From: Hirundichthys speculiger
Taxonomy: Eukaryota > Chordata > Actinopteri > Beloniformes > Exocoetidae
Assembly: GCA_018398805.1 (NCBI GenBank)
Contig: JAGFBZ010002379.1
Span: forward strand, 1,860,001-1,924,000
Direction: 5' to 3'
Length of the DNA: 64,000 nt
The position numbers were made by a program, and so were the translations under genes. A model generated the notes under the pieces. That model saw nothing but the letters and a program-made list of their open reading frames with translations, was not told where the DNA came from and made no database searches. Positions 1-14,667 of this stretch are shown here, in pieces; the stretch's first letter is position 1, and each line of letters begins with the position of its first letter.

Positions 1-1574
1 CAAGCACAAACACACTCGCACACATGGGATAATATTTACTCGGTGTGTACTTTAGGCATGCAGGATAGATTATCCCAGATGATCCATGATGTCTGCCTCC
101 TTGTTGTGTTTAAATACATTTCAAAGAGATTACTTTGTAATAAATGAAATCGCCCTGCAGGAGCAGTAAACAGGAGCGAGGGTGTGACAGAGGTGGAAGC
201 TGGGTAGTTTAGGAGATTTTGCTATAAACTAGTTGCAGATTGCTCAGCTGTGGATTGTGGTCTGTCTAAGATTAAGGCGGAAGCCCAGTGAGAACAAGAG
301 TGAAATGAATGAAACTGAGACCAAATGAGATGCAGACAGAAATGTCGATAGACGGAGAGGAGGTAGGAAAGCTGAAGGAGCAGATGGTGTTAGTTTATTA
401 TCACTAATGTTGTGTCTATCAGATATATTTAAGAATAGCTTGCATCTCAGCAGGCTAAAAAAATGTCTTTAAATTTGCATTTATGAAATGCAAGTAAAAA
501 TGTTCTGAGTGGGAAAAGCTGGTCAAAAGCAGCTCTTTCTTTTTTTTTTTTTCTAAATGGAAATGATTTATTACATGCATGAAAAATCTCCAATTTTTGG
601 GCTTCAGAATTTCTTGAGTTTGTAGAACATGTTTCACTTGTTTCACAACAGGCTGACATGCTGTGAGTTTGAACACATTGTCATAGACGTGTGTAACCAG
701 CATCATGACTGAAATGTCTAGTAGCTGTGTAATGTTCAGCCTGCATTCATGCGGCGTGTCCAAAATCACTCAGTCACTCCTTAATCCCGACTGACCTCGT
801 AGGTTGTTGTACGCTGACGTCTCTGACAACGCGGGTCATTTTCTGGGCACGGTCAACGGCCTCACTGCTGCTGTCACACAATTTAACACATCACATATGC
901 ATCTTGTCCTGCACTGAATGTGATTGAACTTTTTTGACCAAATATATAAAAACCAAATGTACTGATTGATAATGTTCCATCTTGCGCATCATTTTTTTTG
1001 TGCAAAATATCCTCACATTTTCTTGTTTCTGCAGCAACAAGGAAAAAAAAAAAATTACATTTATCTTCTAGCTAAAACTGGGAAATAAATTTGAAAGTAT
1101 TACATGCACTCATGCGACATTTTTATGCCACAACTGGTCTACTTGATCTAAATACATCCTTTCTTAAGCGCAGAGCATAATTGTAGATATTTGCTGGACT
1201 AGAGATCATCTATTCATTTTCTCTGTACAGTGGGATACCCACGAACTTGGGTATATAAAATTTAATTATAAATCTGTCTAGAATTACAGAACAGTGACTT
1301 TATTATATAGTAAGGCCATGATTAATTTGATATAAACCAAAAATTCACCCGGCAGAACAAACTCTTAACTTACTTGTGCTGCTCTTGTATTGTCTGTATA
1401 GCTGTGAGACTCCTCTCTCCGGAGGTTTTTGGAGTGTTATTACTGAGAACATTTGATCTAAATACTCTGATGGATTGTGTGGTGGATTTTGGAAAGCAAA
1501 TGCTGTGACGGCATCCCGGACTACTTAGAATAATTAACAGGCTTTCAAAAAATGAACTTCTTGTAGTTGTTTGA

Positions 1575-2018
1575 CTCAAAGACAGCGTTGCCAGGTGGGA
1601 AATGTAGGATTATCGTACCAGAGGCTCAAAATTATCGTATTTTGAGGGAAATTATTGAACATCTGTCATAACGAAAATAACAAGCCCAATGATGTGCTAT
1701 AGTCAAATTTAATCATTCTAGTGTTAAATAGCGGGCGAATGATTCAGCCCATTCAGTCTATCATGCTAGTTGTTCTGAGACAGACATTCGTATCTTCCGC
1801 TCAGCAAAACACGATTGCCTGGAAACATGTCACATGTGAACAGATGCCTTCAGAGTAAAAAAAAAAAAACTCTCCGGCAGACAGTTGCGGCCAGCAATAT
1901 TTTTGAAATAGTCAAATTATCATACATCTGGCCTTTTTTTGGATTATTGATCATACAGAGGGACAAATTATCGTACAAATACGATAATTATCGTGCACCT
2001 GGCAATGCTGCTCAAAGA
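1575..2018. mobile_element. hAT-like non-autonomous element with 8-bp target duplication
   Basis: The element runs from 1583 to 2010. Its ends are CAGCGTTGCCAGGTG on the left and, read on the opposite strand, CAGCATTGCCAGGTG on the right. It is flanked on both sides by the perfect 8-bp direct repeat CTCAAAGA (1575-1582 and 2011-2018). The 428-bp interior carries short ATTATCGTAC-type repeats and no credible transposase. The 8-bp duplication and CA..TG ends fit the hAT superfamily, but no transposase is present to confirm it. Confidence 0.8.
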
Positions 2019-3248
2019 CGTTTTTAAAAGAAAATAGTTTTCCCTGATAAGCTAAGAGTTGTTTCATTTTTGCAGATATAGAAAACACAGAAACACATCT
2101 TTTTTTTTTTTTAGCTTTTTCACAAGTTATATCAGTTTGGCAAAAGTGGCGCTATATCTCTAAGGAGTAATGGTCTTAGGGGGCAATAACAACATATTTT
2201 ATTGTTAGGTATGGAGGTCTTAAACCCAGTTGTGTTGATCAATTTTCACAAGTCTCAAAGTTTTGGCTCAATAGCAGGACTGAGATCAGATAGACAGCCT
2301 GGGGGAGAGCCAGTGTGGAAAAATCAAATTCCGTTCTTCCCGATCTGCTGTCATGAGTCAGTGGTCTGAGCGTGGTTTTATTTGAAAGATGACAGTTTAA
2401 TTTAATGGGAACATGTGGCATTCCTATTGTTAGAGATGATTTTGAAAATGAATTAGTTTCATAAAAAAAACCCACAATGTGTTTTAAAAGAGCATCGGTA
2501 TCAGAAATCATTTTAATGCCCACCATTTATGTCATTTTTATGTCAAAACTGTTGAGTCTTCCCAGAATAACAGCTGCTCTTTTTGATGCTGCCTGAGATC
2601 AGATGATATGATGAGTGGTTGTTTCACACGGTTGACCCGGCCAATCATTTAGTAATCACCAGTTTTATACTATCACTGTTATCTGGCTATATTCTTTCTG
2701 GATAGCCCTCTTTCAACCATATTAATTCCTCTGCTTTTATATTGTGCAGATATATGGTTTAATTTTAAGGTCCATCTACAGCCCTGAGCTTTATGAGATT
2801 TCAAGAGGGACAAGGTCAGTGAAATTTTAAGCTCCAAGCTGCCATTAATGTAATCAGAACTGAGGTTTTCTTCTGATACACGGACAGAATGGATAATTGC
2901 AGGACGCGATACATCAGTGAAAGCAGTTATTCCTCATCATGGAGACGTGAGCAGAAACACAACATCCAGCACCAGCTCAAGAAAAAGAAAGAAAAAATAT
3001 TGGCAGTTGATGAAACCATTCTTGATTTCATTTATGGGTGTGTGTGGTGCGGTGTTGTTATCTATGAATGAGGAACCACGTCATGAGGGAACAGAGTGTG
3101 CTACACAGAGAGCGCTTGGTGCAGAGTCTGCTTGTGATTTCATGATGGAGAGCACAATGACTCCCAAGAGCCCATATTTTTACATGTCCAACATCCCTCT
3201 GTTCTGTTCGTACTGAACAGGGCCTTTACCCAATTAAATGGTGATTCA

Positions 3249-3350
<102 letters not shown>

Positions 3351-4865
3351 CTTAATGATGCAACGGCTGCCATCCAATTCAAACAGCACTCTAGAGGTCA
3401 ACGACTGAATCATTTCTAACTCATGAACAATCTCTTTCATGACTCAATGAGTTTAATGCCTCTTTTGCGAATCCCTGAGGTGTGAAAAAGAAGAGTTGTG
3501 TCTGAAAACGTGACCTCTCTGGCATTTATTATGTTCTACCACACTCAGCCGAAATATAAAGTCAGATTTAGTTATATGCCGCTAAATTAGAGCTCAGACC
3601 TGTAAACTGAAGGTGAAAAAATGGGAGATTTTAATAATCGTGGATTTTAAAACGGTGTTATTGTGAATGTGAAAGGTCCAGTGTATATGTGAGCTGATGA
3701 AGTGAGGAATGAATTTCAAAAACACACGACAGCGTGTGTGTTCTCGTAAAGATTTCCCCAGGGCCAGCGCCATTAACCTGTTTACAATTTAAACTGTTAC
3801 GATGACGCTCTGAATCTGAATGATGACTCCCACCCCCTCAGCTGAACCAAAAATAAAGAAAAAAAATTACAATTGTATTCAAATCTCTGCTGAGCTGGAG
3901 TTTTTACTGCACAGTGCCTTTTGTTATTTTCTCCCGGCTGCCTGTTCGCAAGCGAGTTTCTGAATGGTGGCTTAACATGAACCCACCTACTCATTTGCCT
4001 GCTCGCTCGTTCGCTTGCAATTAACAGAATATTTTTTCTCCCATTCTCTCTAATGCTGCTTGAATGCTGTTATTATTAAACATCTTTTGCATAAGCTTTT
4101 TTTTTTTCCCATATGTAATTCTCGTTTCTGGCCCCGTCTTGCGCTGACCCTGTGGTTTTTGGAGCAGGTCCAAGCTGAATATTCTACTCTTGTTTGCTAT
4201 ATTATTCTTGACAAAACAGACACTGAGAGAGGAATGTTGATGTTCTGCCTCTGCAACAGCTTGATACTAGTCACAAAGATTGTTTGACTGTGTCTTTTGC
4301 AAAGAAAGCAGGGAATTGGTATTGTGTGTGTGAATGTGTGTCACATGGGTTTCTGCATTTGGCTGTTCTATTTCATTTTCTGTGAGGAGACTGAGGTTTT
4401 GCTCGATGCTTGAATAAACGAAATGCTTAGGACAATAGAGAATGACTGGAAACATTTCTCTGTCTTTTTCCTTGTGAGGAAGGAGAGCATGGTGGATGTA
4501 GAATTCTGCCTGTTTACTTGCAAGTTATTTGGCGAATAGCAGAGCGTGAGCAAAAAAACATTTTCTCTGGCAACATCACTGAAAATAACGCCAAAATAAA
4601 TGGATATCTTTGTAGTCCAGAACTGTGGATGTAAAAGGATATTATATTTAAATTTTGTTTCCAAGCATAAATAATCCTTCTGGATCACATCTTTTCAAAT
4701 ACACTAAGCTCAACACTTGAATGTCAAAAAACGTCTGAACCTCCTTTTCATCACACCGCTCTGAAGCAGTCAGTTTTCTTCTATATTTCTGCTCAAATAA
4801 TATCTCTAATTATATTTCCAAACAAGCTGTAAAACACACTTGAACAAATGAAACATTATTATTAT

Positions 4866-5835
4866 CCTACAGCCCCATCCAATTCCAAAAAAAGTTGTGA
4901 CACTGTGTAAAACACAAACAAATACCAGATTTTTATTTCATTTCCAATAAAACATAAAGAATAAATCAGATGTTGAAACTGAATCATTTTACCATTTCAT
5001 AGAAAATATTAGCTCATTTTGACTTTGATGGCAGCAACACATCTCAAAAGGTTGGAACAAGGAGAACAAAAGGCTCCAAAAGTAATTCACCTAAATCAAT
5101 CAAACTGATTAGGTTAACTGAAAACAGCTCAGTAACATGACTGGATATAAAAGGAGCATTTCAGAGAGGCAGAGTCTCTGATTCTCTTGGATGTAAACAT
5201 GGACAGAGCTTCACCAATCTGCACCAAATGTGTTTGAAAATTGTGGAACAATTTCAAGAAAAATTTTCCTTATAGTAAAATTGCAAAAAATTTGAAGATC
5301 GCACCATCTACAGAACCATAATATCATGAAAAGATCTGTGCGTCTGTGCATTAAGGACGAGGCCGAAGATCAAAAATGAACAAATGAATTGAATGTGTGT
5401 GATCTTCAGGCCTTCAGCATCACTGCATTAAAAACAGACATGGTTCTCTACTGGACATCATTGCATGGGCTCAGGAAACCTAAAGAAGCCATATGTGAAC
5501 ACAATCCAGAAACGCAGCCGTCTTCTCTGGTTCAAAGCTCACCTAAAATGGTCTGAGGTAAAACGGAAAACTGTTCTGTGGTCAGATAAATTGAAATTTG
5601 AATTTCTTTTTAGAAACCATGAACGCCCTGTCCTAAAGAGGAAAAGGAACATCTAGCTTGTTATCAGCAGACAGTTCAAATGCCTGCATTACTGATGGTA
5701 TGGTGTTGTAATAGTGTCTATAGGGTGAATGAGCTAATATTTTCCATGAAATGGTAAAATGTCTCATTTTCAACGTCTGATATGTTCTTTATGTTCTATT
5801 GGGAATAAAATATGGGTTTGTGAGATTTAAAAATC
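4866..5835 (+). mobile_element. Decayed Tc1/mariner-superfamily transposon with long inverted ends
   Basis: The left end (about 4870-5020) and right end (about 5725-5820) are imperfect inverted repeats: the stretch AGCTAATATTTTCCATGAAA near 5733 recurs in reverse complement near 4995-5015. Between them lies a broken transposase. At 5465-5656 the frame reads KPYVNTIQKRSRLLWFKAHL followed by a WSD triplet. This matches the part of a fish Tc1/mariner transposase that spans the second catalytic Asp, as I remember that family. Frameshifts and stops elsewhere show it is dead. A second copy of the family lies at about 57120-58440. Confidence 0.7.
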
Positions 5836-6278
5836 CTTGCACTCTGTTCTTCTGAAGCAATACAGCATTATTATACAAGTCTGTGACAGAAGTATGTGAT
5901 CCTTTAAACATTTGGGGCCCCGCTATAGTTCAGCTGATAGTGTGTGTTACTTTTACAGAGCCCAGAACCCAACTCCGTCTAGAGGACATTGATCCACAGC
6001 ATAAAATGTTGTCTTGCAGTTTAACAATAAAGGCATAAATTGCACAATGACATTTACTGACTCTTTTCCCTCCAGAAACACAGCTTATGTCTCACCACAT
6101 GCTGACGATGACTTTCAGCATCTTACTGTGTCTCTATAAATTCAGGAATCTGTAGATGTCTCTAGATTTCTAACCACAGAATATGACTCTATATTTTGGA
6201 GATGGCTACAAAAGTACAAAGTACACATGATAGGGGTTGTTTTTGTTTGTTTAAATTTTTCACATCTTACAATATAAA

Positions 6279-6281
<3 letters not shown>

Positions 6282-6361
<80 letters not shown>
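6282..6361. repeat. (AT)n microsatellite
   Basis: An AT dinucleotide run of about 80 bases with a single GA interruption near 6318. Confidence 0.97.
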
Positions 6362-6363
<2 letters not shown>

Positions 6364-8707
6364 TGATTTTAAAGGGTTCACCGTTATGTTAGAATTTAGT
6401 ACATGTTTTCTGGCATGTACCAAACAAGAACCATTTTAATTTCTTCCAGCAGAGAAGGATTGCAGGATTTACTGTACCACTGCAATAAAAAACTGGTGTG
6501 CTACTTGCTTCACAGTCTCCATGGAGATATTATTTGACCTCATGAAGGAGTTGGTGTGATCGTCTCACTGCAGATCGTGTTATGTACTTTTTTAAACCAA
6601 AGCTAAACACAATGTAGCACAAGAGTCCCTTCTCAGGAAATATAACCGACATCTAAAAAATTCCTCCCAGCAACAACAGTAACAAAGATTGCAGTTATAA
6701 GATAAGGGCGCGCTCTTGACATTCGTTCAGTAATGAAGTTCCTGGTAGACATGTGGCTCTGGAAAATGTATTCAAGTTGGTTCAGGATTCATGATTATAT
6801 CTGTTTTGTGTTCCACTGAGCAATGGAGCACAATGGAGCACATCTGAATATTCATAACACGCTTCTGATGTTAATTGAAGGCAGCCACACATTGTCAAGG
6901 ACATCTCTCTCTTTCCATTAGATGTCTAGTGCTCCCGAGTGCAAGTGGATGGATAAACGACATTGTGGAGCGATCAAAAATAGCACGCTGGCCCTGCATC
7001 TGGACATAGCTGTCACATGCTGATTAGCAGTAGCTCTCGTGCTTTTGTGTACCGATACTAACATTGGACCAAAGTGAGGAGTACAAAACAGAAGATTACA
7101 AAAAAACGACTCTATTTTCACAAACACTGATCATTTGGAAAGTTAAAAAAAAAAAAAGAATCATTTTGAGACACATTATCAGTCATTTAAAACGTAATAG
7201 TGTTAAAGAACCTTGGCTTTTGAGCAGTTGCTCCTTGTGATGTAACATATTTCACAATTTATAGCAAAGCTGATGGATGGATGTTCCTCTTCTCTATTTT
7301 TCACATTCACACTCAGTCAAAATAGAGCTTCTTTGCCTTTGTTGTTAAGTTTGTATACTTATAATTGAAGATTTGACTGGAACTCAGGCTTGTGCAGGTG
7401 CATACAATTTAAAGAATATTTTGACTTTTAAAGCATAATCCCACATGTGTTGCTGCAGAAATCTCATCTGACTCCTGTAATGAAAAACCGATGCTACTTA
7501 TGGATGTTTTTCTTCACATGGAAACCTCCAGCAATATTTAAAAAAAAAAAAAACTAACAATACCACTCCAGGAGGCAGCACGTGAAATGTCATGTGTCAG
7601 CCCCGGCACATAACACAGTTTGCACATTAGCTGTTGTGCCAGCAGCCGTAGATTGAATGGGGATTCCCATTTTAAAGCTCCCAAAGCACAGATGAATAAC
7701 GGACTGAAGATCCGTGGGCTTGAATTTGGTCAGAGAGGGGCAGGCTGCTGTTTCTGTGAGGCTGGGGGGGCTCTGGACTGGAAGTTGAGTTATCTTTGGC
7801 AGAGGCCTAATACTGACTTGAAGAAACAAAAGCTCAATGGGCAGACGTGATTACGACATGACTGGCTACATAATCTGACAAAAAGCAACGAGACGACCGA
7901 AGCAGTAAAGGCAGCAGACTGATGAGGAGACGGATGGCAGGTGTGAACAGAAGCGAGTCAACAGCAAGGCAGCCGACCTCCACGAGTGTGGTCACACACT
8001 TAAGGGGACAGAGAGAGAAGAAGCTAAATGGGCCTGTGCTGAGTCCTGAAACAACCTGAACTCCAATCTGCATGCACGGATGTGGACCAATTATGCATTT
8101 GAGAACATTATTGTTGAAATGATTTTACAAAGTCTCGTGAATGCTAAGAGGAGCTGAAACATCAGTCTGATCATCACCATGACTCATCGTGCTGAGGAAG
8201 AGCAGTTTTATTTACGACTGAGGTGATGTATTTCAGCAAAGATTTGAAAGATCTCGTTAGAAAAACGGTTCATTGCAGTTCACAAAAGTTTTTGGAATGG
8301 AGACTTTTTTTCTTTTAGGACAAAACATTGCATTGTAGCATTTTTAGTCATGTAGTCTGGGTAAGTTTTCCAACTTCTTGGCTGCAATCAAAAAGGGATT
8401 TTGGCATTAAAAAAAAAAAGTCATCATATTTGATCTGAGTGAAACTAAAAGAAAAGGAAAGGTTATCTTGGAAGTTATCCCGACCAGCCACCAAAATGCA
8501 AAAAAAAAAAAAAAAACAAGATAAAAGAGTTGACACCCTAGCAGTGAAATGGAAGAAGCAGTTTCTTTTCCCAGCAGTGTACCCTGTTAATGTTGAGGAC
8601 ACGGATCTCCCCACTCAAACTGGGGCATGATGAATAAATAAAAGCAGCCTGGATAATCTTTTAAACACTCACCAGCCCACCCAGGGCCTATGTGTCACTT
8701 CAAGAGC

Positions 8708-8730
8708 CGTGCTGCTGCTGCTGCTGCTGC
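8708..8730. repeat. (CTG)n trinucleotide repeat
   Basis: Seven consecutive CTG units in intronic sequence, in no recognised coding frame. Confidence 0.85.
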
Positions 8731-10480
8731 CACGAAGCTAACAAGCCACTGCAGCTCCTGTTTTGATGTTGAAATATGAGAAAAGGAGGAGATGAAAATG
8801 GGGAATGTGATTAAAAAGAGAAGGGAGAGGATTTGAAAAAGCACCCTTTGTATTTAGCTGAAGAGAATGAATATTTCTTCCACTGTAAAACAATTAAGTA
8901 TTAATTAAGAATGTTGTTGTATCAGCATGAAGATTAAATTACTGTGGATGATCACATTTTTGGACATTAAAATGCAATCAGAATGGCTTTAAACGTGTAC
9001 TTAAGTACCGTAATAGCACAACAGCACAGTGTTGTGTGTGAACTGGACTGCATTGCGCGTACTGAGACTTTTATTGCTTCTGATGTTTTCTGCTTTTTCC
9101 TGCAAATAGCTAATTGCGTGAATTGGCTAGAGACAATGGGCAAGCTATCGCTCACACGATCATCTTCCAATCTGACGTCTGGTGGTTTTATTTCAGGCCT
9201 CTCCGCATGTCAAAGTTTTCTTGGGTGAGACTCTCAGTAGAGACATAGATGCTACATACCGCAACATGAGAAGTCACGTAACATCCAGCCACTTCCGATG
9301 ATGGGTGGGTGGATGACATGCACGGGTATGTGCAGCAGGGTTAAGGGTCAAAGGAACGTGGCCTGGAGCACATTTGGCACATCCATGGATGTCTTATCAG
9401 CAGCTCTGGGGTGTCAGGAGAACAGTGATGCTATATTGCCTGATACAAGCATACGTTTATAATAGTAAGCACCACATGACTGTGTGAATGGATGAATAAA
9501 AAGTGCCCAGAGAAGGTTAAAAGACATAACATAAGAGAACCGTGGAGGATCTCATGTAATCTTAAAATCATATAACGCTTGATGACAGTCTTAACTCTTC
9601 AGCAGCCAGTTCTGCATATGCACTGGCGACATGCCTAAAGTCTTAACCTCTGCCTGCAGAGCCATAGTCATCTGACAACATCTGAGAGGTTATGAGAAAA
9701 AAGATTAGTTAAAGCTTGAAGCACTGAGATGTGAGGGTCAAGGTAGGACAGAAAGTTTGAGAATTGATTTTGTCAGGGTAGTTACAAAGATAGACATAGC
9801 ACAGTAGATTTTACATTAAGGTCAAAGAGAGAGCAATTAGGAAACTCTCGACTCTTCTATCCTTCCCTTTCTCTTTTTAAAGTAACTCTTCTCATTCATC
9901 CTCCAGGGGAAGCAGCGCGTGTGATTAAATCTCTGCCTTGCCAATTAATTCATAGCTTCATAAATATACAATTGTTCTATTAAACTAGAACTAGATCATT
10001 CGGCAGAGTCTTGGGAGCCCTCAGTTTACAGGCTGTTACAGGATTCTGTGAGATTTCCAGCTGTGTTCCTCAGTCTAAACAATGCTACATGAGCTTTCAT
10101 TATGAAAGCCACCCCCCCCCCCCCAGATAAATAAATAAAAATAAGCAAATAAGAATAAAATCTAGTGACTTTAAGACCAAGCATCACCAGTGGTGACCCT
10201 CTGTCAGCTCTGTTGACAGTAAACTCAGAAGCAACTGTGTGCTGCTTGCACATGCTCAGTGTCCCTGTTTTCAGTTTTCAGGCTGAGAACTGCAAGAGAA
10301 TGCCATCAAGACGGTTTGGCAATTGTAATTTTTTTCTGAGGCAAATTATTGTGTATTACAATACACCCAAAGTCATTGGACAGATGTTGTCTTCAACTTA
10401 TTTAGACAGACAACTATGCATTTATAAAATCAGGAGTTTATCGGAACAGAACTGTGGTCTAGAAAGTCTTATGGACCACT

Positions 10481-10600
10481 TTTCAATTCAATTCAATTCA
10501 ATTTTATTTATATAGCGTCTGTTACAATGACAATTGTCTCTAGGCGCTTTACAGAGACCCAGAGCATGACCCCCGAGCAAATATCATCTTTTGTGCATAT
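10481..10600 (+). repeat. Fish LINE-type 3' tail fragment
   Basis: ATTCA repeat units are followed by ATTTTATTTATATAGCG and then a GGCGCTTTACAGAGACCC-like stretch. This is a widespread tail of fish retroposons, recognised from memory of the family. No reverse transcriptase is attached. Confidence 0.6.
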
Positions 10601-11065
10601 ATAGGGACCTGAGCATCACAAAGTCTCAGAAAAAAACACTCAACAACCACACCTCATGTGAAAAAAGTCAGTGATTCAAAGTTATTTAATAAAAGTAAGC
10701 TATTTAGAAAATACTTGCTACCGTTAAGATTTGCCTCAGGCTTTGGGGGTTGCTTATCTCACCCTCCTGGGCCCGAAGCTATTCATTTATAGATCACAAG
10801 GTGGACGTCTGAGTCATAGTGTGAATGATTCTTAGAATTTGTTGGAGTTGGAGTCAAATGCTTACAAAGGCCCTTAAAAAATACTTCTCTTCCTTGTTCA
10901 TGTGTAAAAAAAAAAAAAAAAAAAAAAAACATCACAGAAGCAAAGCTTTCTCTTAATATAATCATTTACTGATAAAGTTGCATCAATCCCTATTCCGTTT
11001 ATCCATTCAATCCTGTTCCAACCTGCTCTCTCACAACATTTAATGCAATAGTCAGTCTGGGTCAC

Positions 11066-11138
11066 AGAAGTTCTGCTGGAGCCAGTCCCACTTGTCAATG
11101 GGCTAAAGGTAGGGTACAACCTGGAGAGGTCGCCAGTC
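11066..11138 (-). repeat. L2-type LINE 3' tail fragment (antisense)
   Basis: GTACAACCTGGAGAGGTCGCC with the preceding GGAGCCAGTCCCACTTG-like text is the reverse complement of the common fish L2-type LINE tail. A sense-orientation copy with its ATGG tail occurs at 31590-31727. Confidence 0.6.
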
Positions 11139-14100
11139 ATGCTTCATTTTATTGTTTTATAATTGCAGACCTGCCAATCAGTTCCAGTTTATGGAACATC
11201 AAACGTGAATGTTTAGCAAAGTAAAAGTTCCCTCCTTGGAAAACGCAGAACGTGTTTCCATCCACAGATACTGTATTATATAAATAAACTGTTCAGGAAA
11301 CTCTACATCTGACTCTACACTTGTCTTTCATTGAGGCAGCAACAACGGTTCTCCAAATGCTGTTGAAGGACATGTATTATTTTCCCTAAAAATAAATATC
11401 ATGTTCAAGAAGTGATCAACAGGGTTGAAGAGGGTCACGTGATGACTCTGGAATCTTATTATTGTAGTCGTAGATGGCTAACCAAATGGTAAAGTACTTG
11501 GATTGAATAAAGGTTACGAATTTCTTGCATCTGCAGGCTTTTATTTTTTTTTTTTCTGTACCAGTGCCTGAAAAAGTGTCTTCCAGGATCTGGCAGGTGA
11601 TTTTGGAGTTTCAGCCCCACTTTACCCTGAAAAGCTACAGCCCGTCCCCATAAATAGTAGCCCTTACCCCTCCTTCACCCCTGCTAGGGTCTGACTCCAA
11701 GTGGCTTCCCAACTCTCCATCAAGAGCGACTCATTTCTTCTGTTCATAAAAACTGTCTCCAGGTTTGGCCCGGACACGATGCTACAAATCGTTAATCTTA
11801 TTCAGTGTCGGTTGTGTTTGAGGGGCCTCTGATGACTTTTTACAGACATACGAGGCAAGCGCTTCTGTCTGGAGCTGTTTCTGTTATCTTGGCTTCCAGA
11901 CTCAGGATAAGTCCTCAAGTCACAAAACTTTCATTTAAACCAAGCCTGATGACTTCTTTATTTTACAGTCTGTTTTTTTTTAAATCAACATTTCCCCTAT
12001 TTTTCAAAAATGTGCTTGATTAAAATATCCATTGAGCTGGATTTGACCATTTTCTGAATGTTTTGAGCTGTCTTTTTTTTTTTAATTTACATTTACTTTT
12101 TAAGATCCTCATGTGATCCAAACAGTTTCTTCAGAATGTAGGTGATTTTGAAAGACTCTGGTGAATATTATGGGGACGTGGGCACAAAAACAGGAAAAAA
12201 AAAAAAAAAAAGCTGAAAGATTGTGTTAAGTGGGCAGTGATGTATGTGTTCTGGTTCTCTGCCACCGTGTAACTATCTACAAGAACACACTTGAACTTCA
12301 GTGACTTCCTAATCTGCTTAAACAGGTGTTCCTCTGGTATATATGACTGAGGTTATGGAATAATGGGCCTTCTGATATGTGGTGCAGAGTTGGAGAACAT
12401 TGAGGTGGCATTAAATCAGATCCTGTCCCATTAGGCGTCCCTCGTGTGGTCCGTGAGCTCTGATGAGCTGTTTGGAGCTCTGCCAGACAGCACTATCCTA
12501 GGAGAGCAGTGCGACAAGAGGGAATGTCATTTTACTTCATCAAAAACTGCACCGTGAGGAACAGTCAGGCATGTCTTCACTGTCGTACATTATTCATGTT
12601 GAGCCTTGAACAGCACTCTTCCTGTCCTCCTGTCTTTATTTAAAACTGTCTGCTTCTGTCCTTTCACAGAATAGATATGCCAAACAGCAGACTTTACTGA
12701 ATAGACTTCATTAAATGCTTTCGCATTGTCTGTTTTTTTTTTTTTTTTTTTGTGAGATGCAGTCTAAACACACACGCACACATTTCTAAACCAACAGTGT
12801 GTGTCTGTCCTTGTTCGTCTGTTTGCAGTGAATGAGAGGGAAGGACAGAGACGGTATTCAGTCAGAGTGAATGAAGGAAATGTGACCAAGTCCAATGAAG
12901 TTCACGTGTTTCAATTCAGTTAGCATTGACAGGATGACACAGATCAATTAGGATTTTCCATTCGTCAGCAAAAAATACAAAATAGCAGACTGATAGTTGC
13001 CCACAAATAATAAAAAAAAAAAAAAAAAATCTTTTAAGTTGTAGTTTTGAAATATACAAACTCCCGTGTTCCAAATTAAGAACGTTTTATGGAAAGCAAT
13101 CATGTGAATTAATGAACTAATTTGAAATTTGAAATAAAGAACAACACAAAAGAATATTTTGTGTTTGATCAAACACAAAATGTTTGAAATGTTTTCACTC
13201 CATTTTATTTAGAAAAAAAAGAAAAAATAAAGAATTTGATCAGAGCAACACACTCAGATGACTCAGATCACTCAGACTCACAAACCAGTGAGAACTGGTT
13301 TGATGAACTGGTGACAGATGAGAGTGTCGTGATTGCATATCACAGGTGGGCAAATAGGTGCAAAAGACAGCACTCGCTAAGGCATGGGCGTCTGTGCCGG
13401 CAGCGGCGGTGACTTGCAAATGTGTGAAGATGCCAGTTATAGAAAGGTTTAGAGTATATTTCCACATATGTTTATATTTTCTACATATGAAGTTGGTCAG
13501 TGAAGACACTTAAAAACACCTTATCTTTTTAAACTTGTGTGTGTGTGTGTGTGTTCAATAACGGTTCGAGCAAATGAACAAATTACAGATTTAAGGTCTT
13601 GTTGCATTTTAGACACTCGAGAAACCTTTCTGGAAAAAGTGATTTCCAGTTTACTCACAAAAAGCTGAATGTTATTTATTTATTCAGTCCTCATGATATC
13701 TGATTAGATGTGTAATTATTTTCATACAACATTTCTTAGAAGTATGTCATTGGGCTATGTATGCACCAAAAGTGACATAGAAATGTTTGCAGTTTCCAGT
13801 AATATTATTTACAAAGTGTCAACAACTCATCTGAACTCAAGGCCTTGCATTGAAATCAGAATCAATGAACTGTTTTCAGGAGTTTTAGCTTGGTCAAATG
13901 CAGAATTGGTGGCATCTGTGTAGACATTAATATTAAATCCAATCTCAAATTGTGTTGTTATAGAGTTTTCTCAATGTCTTAAAATTACATGGAAGGTGCA
14001 AAATTAACAATTTTAGACTGATTTGTCCAGAAATCATAAAGAACGTGTCCATAGAATGAAACCGTTGCTCTATTAGGACATGCTCATGGCCTGATATAAT

Positions 14101-14600
14101 TAGGACAGAGTGTCATATATATTATTTTTATCATCCTGTCAGCCTGTCTTCTGCTTTCCAATATACAGTGTCAGTTGGTTTGAACTTGAAAAGGGCTATG
14201 CTTCCTCAGACATACTGACTTTACAGAGTCTCACATACGTTCTCACAAGTCAGTCTGAACGTCTCCGTCTTGACTGGCAGTAATTGTAGACAAAAAGTTT
14301 GGAGACTTTGACCCGCACACACAAGCACACACACTTTTACCCATCACTGAGAACACCTTGTGTGTGCAAGGTAATTGGTTCCACGGTGGGTCACACCTAA
14401 TTGGTGTAGCTGTCTGGAGCTCAGATATTTCAAAGCCGTAGCTTTGGAGTTCACACTAAAAAGACAGAGAAACATGGGAAGTAAAACAAGCTGAGAACTC
14501 TCAGTTCAGACCAAAAAGAGGCTCGAAGTGCTGCTGTTCATGCGTTACTTAGCTCTTTCAGGTTTCTCTTAGAGCCCCCATTTTTGCCAGCTGCCATTTT

Positions 14601-14667
14601 TCGTGATTAATCAGAGAAATCACGCGATTAATCGCAATTTAAAAATTTTAATCGTTGCTCAGCCCTA
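14601..14667 (-). mobile_element. Terminal fragment of a hAT-like element
   Basis: Read on the reverse strand this is TAGGGCTGAGCAACGATTAA followed by an ATTGCGATTAATCGC stretch. It matches the left end of the larger element at 61731 over about 60 bases with few differences. The other end is not visible here, so it is a truncated copy. Confidence 0.7.
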
